Part shown: one piece after another, positions 45,152 to 54,480 of the stretch
Layout of the letters: each line of letters starts with the position of its first letter
Numbering within the stretch: position 1 is the first letter of the stretch
Assembly: GCF_003967575.1 (NCBI RefSeq)
Contig: NZ_BIFT01000001.1
Coordinates: 1 to 64,000, forward strand
DNA length: 64,000 bases
Direction of reading: 5' to 3'
Origin: Dictyobacter alpinus
GTDB taxonomy: Bacteria; Chloroflexota; Ktedonobacteria; Ktedonobacterales; Ktedonobacteraceae
The notes under the pieces: generated by a model
Seen by the model: only the letters and a program-made list of their open reading frames with translations
Database searches by the model: none
Told to the model about the DNA's origin: nothing
Program-made: the position numbers and the translations under genes

Positions 45152-45605
45152 TCCTTCTTCCTCCTGAGCAACTATTTTAACTTCATTGTGTTTACCTGAT
45201 ACATAACCATTTTATACTACATAACGCCATGTGCAATTCTTCCACGCAACAACTTTTTTGAGGAGAAGAATTGCGGTAGCGACCACCATCCTTCCCCTCA
45301 AAAAACAAGCTAGCACTGTCAGCGCTAGGTGGGCGGGAGAAAACTTGCATATGACGTTAAATAAATGAGTTTTACCTTTTGTCCTACTGGTGCAATTAGT
45401 TGTAAACTCATTCTAGTATCCTATTTTGTCGAGGAAAGAAGCATACAGTAAATGAAGCTAATAACCAAAATGGGCCAGATATATACATTGACATCTTTAT
45501 ACGGTATAATAAAAATCTAGGTGCTTTTTTTATAGAGTGACTCCCTGGCGGCTATCTAAAAGAGCCAGATTCTATTACGCACTATAATGTGGTGAGGAGT
45601 GTAAC
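45152..45605. promoter_or_regulatory. Divergent region between GNAT and xylulokinase genes
   Basis: No gene. It contains an inverted repeat of 15-nt arms (TTTTTTGAGGAGAAG at 45254 and CTTCCCCTCAAAAAA ending at 45305, one mismatch) around a 22-base GC-rich loop. A second smaller dyad, CTAGCACTGTCAGCGCTAG (about 45310-45328), follows. Either could be an operator for sugar control of xylB. Confidence 0.4.
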
Positions 45606-47048
45606 ATGGCATTAGTAGGAATTGATCTGGGAACAAGCTCAGTTAAAGTAATCATTTTAGATGAGCAAGGAGGTATGTTGGGAATGGGAAAAACAGATTA
45701 TACAGTGCTTTCTCCTCACCGGGGTTGGGTGGAAAGCGATCCTGAGGTTTGGTGGCAATCTACAGTCACCGCTGTACATAACGCTCTGGTTGCAGCCAAG
45801 CATCCCACAATTACAGCAGTTGGACTCTCCGGACAAATGCATGGCGTAGTACTAACCGATGAACAAGGTAAAGCGCTCCGGCCAGCGCTACTATGGGCAG
45901 ATATGCGTGCAGAGGCAGTGTTGTCTCATTATCAATCTCTAAGCGCTGCTGCTAAAAAACGCCTGGCGAATCCCTTGGTCCCTGGTATGGCCGGTCCCCT
46001 TTTATGTTGGCTTGCACAATATGAAAAAGCCAGTTATCAATCGGCACGTTGGGCACTTCAGCCTAAGGATTGGTTGCGCATGCGTATGACAGGCATTCCA
46101 GCCACAGATCCAAGTGATGCGTCGGCCACCTTACTTTATGACTTACCTGGTGATCATTGGGCGGAAGATGTAATTGCAAGTTTAAACTTAAAGCGCTCTC
46201 TCTTTCCTGATATCATGGCTTCAAGTGCTAAGGCTGGCTTACTCTCAACTAAGGCTGCCGCTGAACTCGGCCTTCCAGCAGCTATACCTGTTGCGACAGG
46301 TGCCGCTGACACTGCTGCTGCTGCATTAGGAACTGGTTTATTGGCTCCAGGCACGTTACAACTAACACTGGGCACTGGTGCTCAGATTATACAGCTATGT
46401 GCACAACCACTTTCAGATGAGACTACACGTACACATCTCTACCGAGCCGCCGATGGCAAAAATTGGTATAACATGGCTGCAATCCAGAACGCAGGATTGG
46501 TTCTAGATTGGGTCAGACAAACATTCAATGCCAGTTGGGATGAAATTTTTGCCAGTGCCAATTCGGTAGAGCCAGGATCAACAGGATTAATTTTTCTACC
46601 TGAGTTCACAAAGGAACGAGCTAACCAACTGGCAGATCATCAAGGTGGAGCTTTTTTACATCTACGCATCCATCATCGTCGGGAAGAGTTGTTCTATGCA
46701 TCTCTCGAAGGCGTTGCCTTTGGCATCCGCCTTGCTCTTGAATCCTTACCTGCTGCTCAGCAAGCCTCTAGCTTACGTCTGGCGGGCGGTGGAAGTGTTC
46801 ATCCAGCCTGGCAACAGATGCTAGCCGATATCCTTGGCCGTACATTAGAATTGGTCAACACTAGCGAAGCATCCGCTCGCGGCGCTGCCTTATTGGCAGG
46901 GATCATCAATCATAGTTGGCCTGATATACAGGCAACTCAACAAATAGCTCCCGGCATTCAAGCCTACATCACCCCCGACTCACAAAGAGCCTCGCTCTAT
47001 CAAAACATCTATCAACACTTTCTACAACAAGCCAGGATGAGCTTTTAA
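45606..47048 (+). CDS. xylB: Xylulokinase (FGGY family)
   Basis: A 480-residue sugar kinase that phosphorylates D-xylulose to xylulose 5-phosphate. The N-terminal phosphate-binding motif is GIDLGTSSVKVIILDEQG, the substrate motif SGQMHGVVL with WADMR, the catalytic Asp235 in TGAADTAAAALG, and the C-terminal adenosine motif LRLAGGGSVHPAWQQMLADI. The hexokinase-type SGQMHG motif is specific to xylulokinases among FGGY enzymes. The catalytic-loop sequence GAAD differs from the usual GGGD but keeps the Asp. Ribosome site GAGGAG. Xylose isomerase is not in the window. Confidence 0.92.
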   Translation: MALVGIDLGTSSVKVIILDEQGGMLGMGKTDYTVLSPHRGWVESDPEVWWQSTVTAVHNALVAAKHPTITAVGLSGQMHGVVLTDEQGKALRPALLWADMRAEAVLSHYQSLSAAAKKRLANPLVPGMAGPLLCWLAQYEKASYQSARWALQPKDWLRMRMTGIPATDPSDASATLLYDLPGDHWAEDVIASLNLKRSLFPDIMASSAKAGLLSTKAAAELGLPAAIPVATGAADTAAAALGTGLLAPGTLQLTLGTGAQIIQLCAQPLSDETTRTHLYRAADGKNWYNMAAIQNAGLVLDWVRQTFNASWDEIFASANSVEPGSTGLIFLPEFTKERANQLADHQGGAFLHLRIHHRREELFYASLEGVAFGIRLALESLPAAQQASSLRLAGGGSVHPAWQQMLADILGRTLELVNTSEASARGAALLAGIINHSWPDIQATQQIAPGIQAYITPDSQRASLYQNIYQHFLQQARMSF

Positions 47049-47168
47049 GCGAGGAGATTCTTTTCTACTCCTTTACAAATCTTATGCTTTCTCTGAAGCA
47101 GCAGGGCATTTTTTGCTCTTTTTGAACGACAAAAAAATGAAAAATGAATTCAAGAAAGAGATGGTACT

Positions 47169-48590
47169 ATGCAGCCTTTGTTAGAACTCACCTTTGACAT
47201 AAAAGATTATCAGACTTTACTTAATCGAACTATTGTAGAATCATGGCTCGAAATTTTAGTGAATCAAGGCTACCGACTCGTTTCTGCTCTAGAAACGATA
47301 GATTGCTTTAAAACATGGTGGCATGTCCACCAACCAGGCCGATCTAAACATCGCCTTACGCCAGCATTAGAAAAACTACTACCTACCATGCTTCAGGCTG
47401 GTATTACTGAACGGCTACAATCTGAACTGAACACATTCTTTCAAAACCACAACGGCCCATTGAAATTATGTGCATATCATATTGAGAAGACATTGGAATT
47501 CAATTTGAATTTGTCCCCCGAATCGCTATGCACCCTATCAATCGAGGTAGATCAAAAATATCTAGCAGGCAAGTATGATGGTGATGGCATTCAAGCGTAT
47601 AAGCACTGGTTAGAAGTAGTGAAACTTACCTATAATCACCTACATCCGTTCTATGCATCCCTCTACGATGCAAGTTTCTCGCATGAACCTTCCACTGACT
47701 GGCTAGATGCTTTTCAAGGGCATGTGCATAATCTTTCTCTCGTCAACATTTTTGGGCCAGAGTTAGTGCAGCGCTTTGGTCGTGAACACCTGCTTAAAAC
47801 TCCTGCCTGGCGCTGTGAACTATTGGATGACGGAGGAGTATTGTTGTTACCTGAACCTTATTGGTATGGTTACACGCCTACATGGCAACAAACAACAGAC
47901 CATCTCGGAATATCAACTGCGCATTATCGTCATGTTGCTCATGTCGCTTCTTTGCTTCAACAATATGATCTTCTGAACAATCCTACTGTTGCTCAACTGG
48001 CAGAGGCTACAGCCCAATCCTGTGTTCTTGAAATGCTTAAGATACTATTGCCAGAACACTTCTTACCCATGAATAGTAGTTGGAAAACTGAAAACGAGTT
48101 GAATGCCATTATTCAGCGCTATGCTGATCTTACACAGGGAGAGTGGACAATTGAACAATTAAAAACTACCTTTGAGAAGTTCCAAACTATTACTGAATTT
48201 CACTTCCAGAATCAACGTATTAGCTGGAACTATGATAAAGTCTATGAGCGAGCCACTATCAATATCTTTGAAACAATTAATGAATTTGCGCATCAACATT
48301 TGCGTGGAAGTTTTATTACTATCCATTCTCATGTTCTTTACTTACCAAAGGGTATACCTGCAGTCTTGCACAAACTCCTCTTTCAACTTAAAAGTGGCTG
48401 GCCAAAACGCGAGGAACTTCATTACTTATTCCCCCAGATACCACAGGAAGACTGGGATCTCGTTTTAGCAGGTCCCAACAAGTTGATGGAGTTTAGTGAC
48501 AATTATTCAGCTTCATCTACCTGTGATGCTCAACGCATTGAACAATGCAAATTAGTACGCTATGGCTTAAGTCTATCTCAAGGCTGGTAA
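47169..48590 (+). CDS. Hypothetical 473-residue protein
   Basis: I do not recognise this family. The protein is soluble, rich in Trp, His and aromatic residues, with a predicted mixed helical content. Notable stretches: YRLVSALETIDCFKTWWHVH, RHVAHVASLLQQYDLL (HTH-like position) and a C-terminal PKREELHYLFPQIPQEDWDL. It follows xylB by 120 bp on the same strand but has its own ribosome site (AAGAAAGAGA) and terminator, so it may be independent. Base composition is like its neighbours. Confidence 0.7.
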   Translation: MQPLLELTFDIKDYQTLLNRTIVESWLEILVNQGYRLVSALETIDCFKTWWHVHQPGRSKHRLTPALEKLLPTMLQAGITERLQSELNTFFQNHNGPLKLCAYHIEKTLEFNLNLSPESLCTLSIEVDQKYLAGKYDGDGIQAYKHWLEVVKLTYNHLHPFYASLYDASFSHEPSTDWLDAFQGHVHNLSLVNIFGPELVQRFGREHLLKTPAWRCELLDDGGVLLLPEPYWYGYTPTWQQTTDHLGISTAHYRHVAHVASLLQQYDLLNNPTVAQLAEATAQSCVLEMLKILLPEHFLPMNSSWKTENELNAIIQRYADLTQGEWTIEQLKTTFEKFQTITEFHFQNQRISWNYDKVYERATINIFETINEFAHQHLRGSFITIHSHVLYLPKGIPAVLHKLLFQLKSGWPKREELHYLFPQIPQEDWDLVLAGPNKLMEFSDNYSASSTCDAQRIEQCKLVRYGLSLSQGW

Positions 48591-48614
48591 ACAAACAGCC
48601 CAGCTGTGACGTCA

Positions 48615-48656
48615 GTGAGATGCTGATTAGAAGAGAGACATTAGCATCTCACTTTT
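48615..48656 (+). terminator. Intrinsic terminator after the hypothetical gene
   Basis: GTGAGATGCT pairs perfectly with AGCATCTCAC around an 18-base loop, followed directly by TTTT. Confidence 0.75.
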
Positions 48657-48761
48657 ATGGGATTCCACTTGTTCTCTGCAGTTGAACCTGCTATAGTACA
48701 GGTCGTAAAAACCATTCATACACTGAAAACTTGAGCACTAGTAATTAGAGAAAGTTGTAGA

Positions 48762-51038
48762 ATGACCTCTCAGGGAACAAGACCAAAGGCAAAAACTCGA
48801 ACCAGTACCATTCCTTCGTTTAATGCTAATCCACAACAGGCTGCCGCGATCGCCCATACGAATGGGCCCGCGGCATTTATTGCTGCGGCAGGTACTGGGA
48901 AAACATCGATTCTTGTACAGCGTCTGGTTCGGCTTGTGGCAGATGAGGGGATTGCACCAGAATCTATTCTCTGTGTCACATTTACACGAGCCGCTGCTGA
49001 TGAAATGGAAAAGCGTGCATCAAAAGCATTGCGTGCACGTGGCATGACTTTAAAAGAAATTAAGCCACTCCGGGTGGTAACATTCCATGGTCTTGGCCAT
49101 CAAATGCTGCGCGAGAAATTAGAGCTCACTCCTCAACAATTAAATCAGAAACTGCTTAGTGGTGATCCTCGTCAGTGGCTGGCAGAGGATATTATTCGCC
49201 CATGGCGTAGTAATCGCACCCGCGGCATGAATTGGGATGTCGAAATCACTGATGCTCTGGCCGCTGTTGATCGGGCTAAAGATGCAATGATCACACCCGA
49301 AACGTCCAGTTCCTTCTTCAGCAGTGATATGAGTATAGAAGCCGAGCTTGCAGCCCGCTATCAAGAGTTTTTTATTACCTATGAGCAGACGAAAAAAAAG
49401 GAAAAACTCTACGATCTATCAGATTTGATTTACATTCCGCTTAATTTGTTAGAAACCAGTCCTAAATATCGTAAATCCTGGCAGGGACGGTATCAGTATC
49501 TACAGGTGGATGAAACACAGGATACCAATCCGTCACAGTATAAGTTGATCCAATATCTGGCCGCTCCTAAACAAAATGTAGTCGTGGTCGGTGATCCAGA
49601 TCAGGCTATTTATCAATTCCGGGGCGCTAGTCCGGAAGCATCAATCCTGTCTTTTAAAACTATGTATCCTCAAGGGCAGATCTATCGCATCGAGCACAAT
49701 TATCGTTCCACTCCTCAGATTCTTGAAGCGGCGAATAAGCTGATCAGTCATAACGATATTACGCCTGGATTTGAAAAGATGCTACGCTCAACGCAGGCTG
49801 ATGGAGCACCTGTCTGGGTTACGGCATATGAGGATCAAGAGATGGAGGCAGAGGGTATTGCTGAGGGCATCGATCGCTTGCAACGTACCTGGAAAGAACA
49901 TCAAGAGGCACTCTCTTATAAAGATATTTTTGTACTCTCTCGTACCAATCATCATCTGGCATCATTAGAGATTGCGCTGGCACGTAAGCGTATTCCTTAT
50001 CGTGCCGCCGGTGGTTCATCGTTCTTCAAACGTAAAACGACACGCGATATCCTGGCTTATCTCTCCTTAATGGATGGAATACGTGTTCATGAAGATTTCC
50101 TGGCTTCTCGCAATGGTCCAGATCCCAAAAAATGGGATGATGTTTTTACACCAGTGCATTGCGGCGAACAAAATACGGCATTCCGTATCGTTGCTAACAT
50201 CCCATCCCGCGAGTTTTTTGCCAGTACTGGCAAAACCTCACATCGCTTCAATGCCACTTTCTATGGTACCTTAGCTGCCCATGCCAGCGGTCGACCATTG
50301 TTACAATACTGTGAAGAATATCCTTATACAATTGCTAAAGAACATCAATTGGGTGTCAAGGATCTTGTTGCTTTAATCAAACGGCTATGGTCAAAATCAA
50401 AGAATAATCCCGCTGAAGCTATCAAACAACTTCGCCAAATGGCGTATGATGTTCATTTGCGCCACTACGATAGCAAACACAAGGATAATGCGGAGGATGA
50501 GGCAGAGGCGCCAACCCATCATGAGGAGGTTAAGCTTGAGGCGCGTTATGATGAACTTGAAGAATTAATTCAGATTGCTCAAAAGCATCATACGATCCGC
50601 CATTTTTTGCAAGCAATGACCAAACTTAAAGAGCAGGCAGAAGATAATAATAAGAACAAACGCGATTGTGTGAGTTTAATGACTATTCACAAATCCAAAG
50701 GCCTGGAAAGCCCGGTCGTCTTTGTAATGGGCATGACTGAAGGCATTTTCCCACACCGCCGATCCTCTACAATGATCGCCGATGATGGTCCAATTGCACT
50801 CACCGGTATGGCTGAGGAGCGCCGTCTGGCTTATGTAGCTTTTACACGTGCTCAAAAACAACTTTTCCTCAGTTCGCTACTCCGCTATCGTGGTAGCGAT
50901 GCCGTTCCCTCGCGCTTTATTGATGAGGCTGCGCTTACTCCAACCAATGAGGATGGTGAACTCAATCCTTATCTATTCAAACACGACGGCACTCCACGCA
51001 AACTTAGCCCTCTGGTTGAAACACCTACGCTCTTTTAG
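48762..51038 (+). CDS. UvrD/PcrA-family ATP-dependent DNA helicase
   Basis: A 758-residue superfamily 1A 3'-5' helicase. Motifs in order: Q motif NPQQAAAI, Walker A AAAGTGKTS (about 41-49), Ia CVTFTRAAADEM, motif II LQVDETQDTNPSQY, motif III VVVGDPDQAIYQFRGA, motif IV EHNYRSTPQI, motif V TIHKSKGLESPVVFV, motif VI RRLAYVAFTRAQKQ. Motif II has D-E-T-Q where DEFQ/DEAQ is usual. The 2B region has an acidic insert (about 560-585). Role: unwinding in repair or recombination. The C-terminus lacks the polymerase-binding tail of PcrA. Expressed alone. Confidence 0.9.
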   Translation: MTSQGTRPKAKTRTSTIPSFNANPQQAAAIAHTNGPAAFIAAAGTGKTSILVQRLVRLVADEGIAPESILCVTFTRAAADEMEKRASKALRARGMTLKEIKPLRVVTFHGLGHQMLREKLELTPQQLNQKLLSGDPRQWLAEDIIRPWRSNRTRGMNWDVEITDALAAVDRAKDAMITPETSSSFFSSDMSIEAELAARYQEFFITYEQTKKKEKLYDLSDLIYIPLNLLETSPKYRKSWQGRYQYLQVDETQDTNPSQYKLIQYLAAPKQNVVVVGDPDQAIYQFRGASPEASILSFKTMYPQGQIYRIEHNYRSTPQILEAANKLISHNDITPGFEKMLRSTQADGAPVWVTAYEDQEMEAEGIAEGIDRLQRTWKEHQEALSYKDIFVLSRTNHHLASLEIALARKRIPYRAAGGSSFFKRKTTRDILAYLSLMDGIRVHEDFLASRNGPDPKKWDDVFTPVHCGEQNTAFRIVANIPSREFFASTGKTSHRFNATFYGTLAAHASGRPLLQYCEEYPYTIAKEHQLGVKDLVALIKRLWSKSKNNPAEAIKQLRQMAYDVHLRHYDSKHKDNAEDEAEAPTHHEEVKLEARYDELEELIQIAQKHHTIRHFLQAMTKLKEQAEDNNKNKRDCVSLMTIHKSKGLESPVVFVMGMTEGIFPHRRSSTMIADDGPIALTGMAEERRLAYVAFTRAQKQLFLSSLLRYRGSDAVPSRFIDEAALTPTNEDGELNPYLFKHDGTPRKLSPLVETPTLF

Positions 51039-51059
51039 AAATACCAAACCACATAAGCC

Positions 51060-51113
51060 GGGAGTTCCTGGCAGGAGGATTAGCGAGGATCTCCTGCCAG
51101 GAACTCCCCTCTT
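51060..51113 (+). terminator. Strong intrinsic terminator after the helicase gene
   Basis: A perfect 18-bp stem: GGGAGTTCCTGGCAGGAG with CTCCTGCCAGGAACTCCC, 13-base loop, then CTCTTTT. It starts 21 bp past the stop codon. Confidence 0.85.
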
Positions 51114-51600
51114 TTCTTCCTTACTCTTACTCTACTCATATGAAATTTCTATCAGATTGATATGCATTTATTATGAATAAAAGATACACGCACAGAAAAG
51201 TTTCATGGATAAACTTTCTATTGATGACTAAATTCATCAAGAAAATCAACAAAAATATTGACTTCTGATTTAAACTTATGTAATCTCTAAACAATATCGT
51301 AACATCAGTTTCATATTTGTGGTGTTCTATCACGATCAAAGGATAAAAATGTAATGTTCGTTACATTTTTATAGGATAACAGCACATAATAAAATCCTGG
51401 CTGTACTATTCAGCCTGCTTTGTATTTACACTCATCCCTTTAAGTAATGAGAGTGAGCTCATAAGCCAATGATGGTTGGGAAAGAGTAGTATTTTTTTTA
51501 TATGGTCGTTCGTCAGACACACCTACGACATCTTTTGCTAAGGCACGTCTTTTGTAACCATATTCATGCTCTGTCTTAAGGATGAAGGAGTAGTATTTTT
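51114..51600. promoter_or_regulatory. Upstream region of the sulfonate-type ABC operon
   Basis: No gene. It contains a perfect inverted repeat of 12-nt arms, ATAAAAATGTAA (51343-51354) and TTACATTTTTAT (51361-51372), separated by TGTTCG, which could be an operator or a small hairpin. GGATGAAGGAG before 51601 is the ribosome site of the binding-protein gene. No recognised S-box or SAM riboswitch pattern. Confidence 0.45.
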
Positions 51601-52683
51601 ATGAAGGTATCATCCCGTCACTTCCCACGAATCCTGGCTATCCTGATACTTCTCTCACTGGCTATAACTGCCTGTGGCAATGATAGCAATACTAGCAGTA
51701 GCAACAGTGGGGGAAACAAGTCTAGTAGTCCTGTCACCGTCCATCTCGGTTATTTTCCCAATATTACCCATGCAGTCGCTCTGGTTGGTGTGGCGAATGG
51801 AACCTTTGCTAAGGCTCTAGGTAACAATAAGTTGGATGCATCCAAAACTTTTAATGCAGGACCAGCATTGATGGAGGCTCTAAGTGCGGGCGATATCGAT
51901 ATTGGCTATGTAGGACCAAATCCTGCCATCAATACTTATGTGAAAAGCCATGGTGATGCCTTACGTATCATTGCAGGTGCATCTAGTGGCGGCGCCTCGT
52001 TCATTGTGAGACCAGGAGCCAATATTAAGACTGCCAGCGATCTTAAAGGCAAGAAATTGGCGACCCCACAAAAAGGCGGAACACAGGATATTGCATTGCG
52101 TCACTACCTGCAGGAAAACAATCTAAAGTCTAGTGAACAGGGTGGTGACATCCAAATTTTGCCAACTGATAATGCTAATATCCTGAACGAGTTCAAACAA
52201 GGACAGATTGATGGTGCCTGGGTACCAGAACCCTGGGCGTCTCGCCTCGTCAATGAGGCCCAGGGAACAATCTTCGTAGACGAACGTACCACCTGGCCCA
52301 ATAATAAATTTATCACAACGGTCGTTGTGGCTCGTAAAGAATTTCTAGATCAACATCCAGATGTGGTGCAACAGTTCCTTCAGGCTCACGTTGAGACTGT
52401 TCAATATATCAACAGCAATTTGCCCGCAGCAGAGAAAGTTGCTAACGAACAGTTAAAGAAGCTCACTGGCAAAACCCTTTCAGCTAAAGCTATCGATGGT
52501 TCCTTTAAGCGGCTAGATATCACATATGATCCATTAGCGACGACCTTGTTCAAATCAGCAGACAATGCCTATGCGCTAGGTTTTCTGGGTAAGAGTAAGC
52601 CAGACCTTGCTAATATCTTCTCGCTTGATACCCTGAACACTGTGCTCAATAGCAAGGGACTGCAGAAGGTTGCAGCCTCATAA
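51601..52683 (+). CDS. ABC transporter substrate-binding lipoprotein (sulfonate/nitrate/taurine type)
   Basis: A 360-residue lipoprotein, lipobox LAITACGN followed by a Ser/Asn-rich linker. The mature domain is SsuA/TauA/NrtA-like: VTVHLGYFPNITHAVALVGV, AGPALMEALSAGDIDIGYVG, SDLKGKKLATPQKGGTQDIA, then FKQGQIDGAWVPEPWASRLV. The GQIDGAWVPEPW motif is typical of this class. First gene of a binder-ATPase-permease operon. Substrate (alkanesulfonate, taurine or nitrate) cannot be told from the binder, and no desulfonating monooxygenase is nearby. Confidence 0.88.
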   Translation: MKVSSRHFPRILAILILLSLAITACGNDSNTSSSNSGGNKSSSPVTVHLGYFPNITHAVALVGVANGTFAKALGNNKLDASKTFNAGPALMEALSAGDIDIGYVGPNPAINTYVKSHGDALRIIAGASSGGASFIVRPGANIKTASDLKGKKLATPQKGGTQDIALRHYLQENNLKSSEQGGDIQILPTDNANILNEFKQGQIDGAWVPEPWASRLVNEAQGTIFVDERTTWPNNKFITTVVVARKEFLDQHPDVVQQFLQAHVETVQYINSNLPAAEKVANEQLKKLTGKTLSAKAIDGSFKRLDITYDPLATTLFKSADNAYALGFLGKSKPDLANIFSLDTLNTVLNSKGLQKVAAS

Positions 52684-52688
52684 GGGAG

Positions 52689-53561
52689 ATGCAAATGATC
52701 CAATCTATCGTCAATAAAAGAGGTTCTATTTCCGCAAGCAGTGGGGACATTATATCCCCACCCGCTCGCGGTAAATCGCTACGGATAGAAGGCGTGAGTA
52801 AAACATTTGTGGATGGCGAACGTGTGGTAGAGGCATTACGCCCTGTCAATCTCTCCATATCACCAGGCGAATTTGTTTGCTTTTTGGGACCAAGCGGCTG
52901 TGGCAAATCGACGTTGTTGAGCATTATTGCTGGCCTCGAATCACCCTCTAGCGGCTCCATTATCGCTAATGATAAACCCATTCGTGGAGCAGGAACCGAC
53001 CGCATCTTACTTTTCCAGGAGGCGGCACTCTTCCCCTGGTTGAATGTACAAAAAAATGTCGAGTTTGGCTTGCGTCAGACCAATGTTCCTGCAAAAAAAC
53101 GGGCGGAGATTGCTCGCTACTACATCAATATGGTGAACCTTAACGGTTTTGAACATAGCTATCCACATCAACTCTCTGGCGGAATGCGCCAGCGCGCTGC
53201 CATCGCTCGTGCCCTTGCCATTGATCCTGAAATATTGTTAATGGATGAACCCTTTGGGGCTCTTGATGCGTTCACACGCGACAAGCTTCAAGCCCAGGTC
53301 GAAACGATCTGGTCCGCAACCCATAAAACTATCCTTTTTGTTACCCACAATGTACGAGAAGCTGTTGCATTAGGAGATCGCGTGATAGTCTTTGCTCCCC
53401 GGCCCGGACGTATCATTCGCGACTTCCACATTAATCTACCACGCTCACGCAGCTTGGAGGATCACCAGCTGGTAGATAAAGCCTCCGAAATTTTGCAAAC
53501 GCTACGCAAAGAAATGGAAGAACAAGAACAGGAGAAAAAGATTGGCAGCACCGTCCATTAA
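52689..53561 (+). CDS. ABC transporter ATPase (SsuB/TauB type)
   Basis: A 290-residue ABC ATPase. Walker A LGPSGCGKST (about 75-84), Q-loop LFQEAALFPWLNV, signature QLSGGMRQRAAIAR, Walker B ILLMDEPFGALDA, H-loop FVTHNVREA. The Q-loop with FPWL and the FGALD box mark the nitrate/sulfonate/bicarbonate family. A 30-residue N-terminal extension (after MQMIQSIVNKRG) is longer than normal, and the start may lie further in. It begins 5 bp after the binder stop and overlaps the permease start by 20 bp. Confidence 0.9.
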   Translation: MQMIQSIVNKRGSISASSGDIISPPARGKSLRIEGVSKTFVDGERVVEALRPVNLSISPGEFVCFLGPSGCGKSTLLSIIAGLESPSSGSIIANDKPIRGAGTDRILLFQEAALFPWLNVQKNVEFGLRQTNVPAKKRAEIARYYINMVNLNGFEHSYPHQLSGGMRQRAAIARALAIDPEILLMDEPFGALDAFTRDKLQAQVETIWSATHKTILFVTHNVREAVALGDRVIVFAPRPGRIIRDFHINLPRSRSLEDHQLVDKASEILQTLRKEMEEQEQEKKIGSTVH

Positions 53562-54348
53562 TATCACCAAAAAACGTGTCCACACACGATGGATAGGTAA
53601 ACTTTTACGCCAGCTTATCTTCTATGCTTGCTTGATAGCTATCTGGCAACTCCTGGCCAACGCCCATATCTGGAAAGATTATCTTTTCGCCGGACCACTC
53701 ACCGTTCTGGAGAGCTCAAAAGTACTATATCAAGATGGCTCATTAGTGACCGCCATCCTGGTAAGTGTGCGTCGTCTGGCACTAGGTTATGGTATCTCGC
53801 TTATCCTGGGCTTGATCTTGGGATTGGCAATTGGTAGCAATCGCTATATAGAAGAAACACTGGGATCTCTTGTCCTTGCATTGCAAGCCTTACCTAGCGT
53901 CTGCTGGATTCCACTGGCTCTGTTATGGCTTGGCTTAAGTGAGCAGGCCATGATCTTTGTGGTAGTAATGGGTGCTCTCTTCTCAATTACATTAGGTGTA
54001 GATGCGGGTATCAAAAATACTCCACCTGTCTATATTAAAGCTGCTCGTAATATGGGATCACGTGGACTGGCCCTCTCAACACAGGTTATACTACCTGCCG
54101 CCTTACCATCCATTCTTACCGGGCTCAAACAGGGCTGGACCTTTGCCTGGCGTTCATTGATGGCGGCAGAGTTACTCTACAACACCGTCAGCCTGGGCGC
54201 TTTACTTGAAGGAGGCCGAGACTTCGGAGACATCGGACAAATCTTTGCCATCATGATTGTCATCGTCATCATTGGTATTGCCATTGATAGCATTATCTTT
54301 CAGCCACTAGAAAGAATGGTTCGTAGACGCTGGGGCTTCGCAGTCTAA
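53542..54348 (+). CDS. ABC transporter permease (SsuC/TauC type)
   Basis: A 268-residue BPD_transp_1 permease with about six membrane helices. The EAA loop is present (YIKAARNMGSRGLALSTQVI, LPAALPSILTGLKQG), and GWTFAWRSLMAAELL is typical of the sulfonate/nitrate group. It starts with TTG behind AGGAG, inside the end of the ATPase gene, so translation is coupled. It ends 21 bp before a perfect 60-bp palindrome. Confidence 0.9.
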   Translation: MAAPSINITKKRVHTRWIGKLLRQLIFYACLIAIWQLLANAHIWKDYLFAGPLTVLESSKVLYQDGSLVTAILVSVRRLALGYGISLILGLILGLAIGSNRYIEETLGSLVLALQALPSVCWIPLALLWLGLSEQAMIFVVVMGALFSITLGVDAGIKNTPPVYIKAARNMGSRGLALSTQVILPAALPSILTGLKQGWTFAWRSLMAAELLYNTVSLGALLEGGRDFGDIGQIFAIMIVIVIIGIAIDSIIFQPLERMVRRRWGFAV

Positions 54349-54369
54349 CCATGCCTCTCTATACCAACG

Positions 54370-54429
54370 TTTAAGAGGAGGAACATGGCGAGGCGCTCGC
54401 GAGCGCCTCGCCATGTTCCTCCTCTTAAA
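54370..54429. repeat. Perfect 60-bp palindrome downstream of the ABC operon
   Basis: Two 30-nt arms without spacer or mismatch, TTTAAGAGGAGGAACATGGC...GCCATGTTCCTCCTCTTAAA, centre at 54399/54400 (CTCG|CGAG). It lies between convergent genes (stops at 54348 and 54481), so it may serve both as a terminator hairpin, but there is no T-run on either strand. Confidence 0.85.
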
Positions 54430-54480
54430 TGAGCGAGAACCTCAGGCTCGAGGTGTGCTGGATAAAAATGACACGTGACG

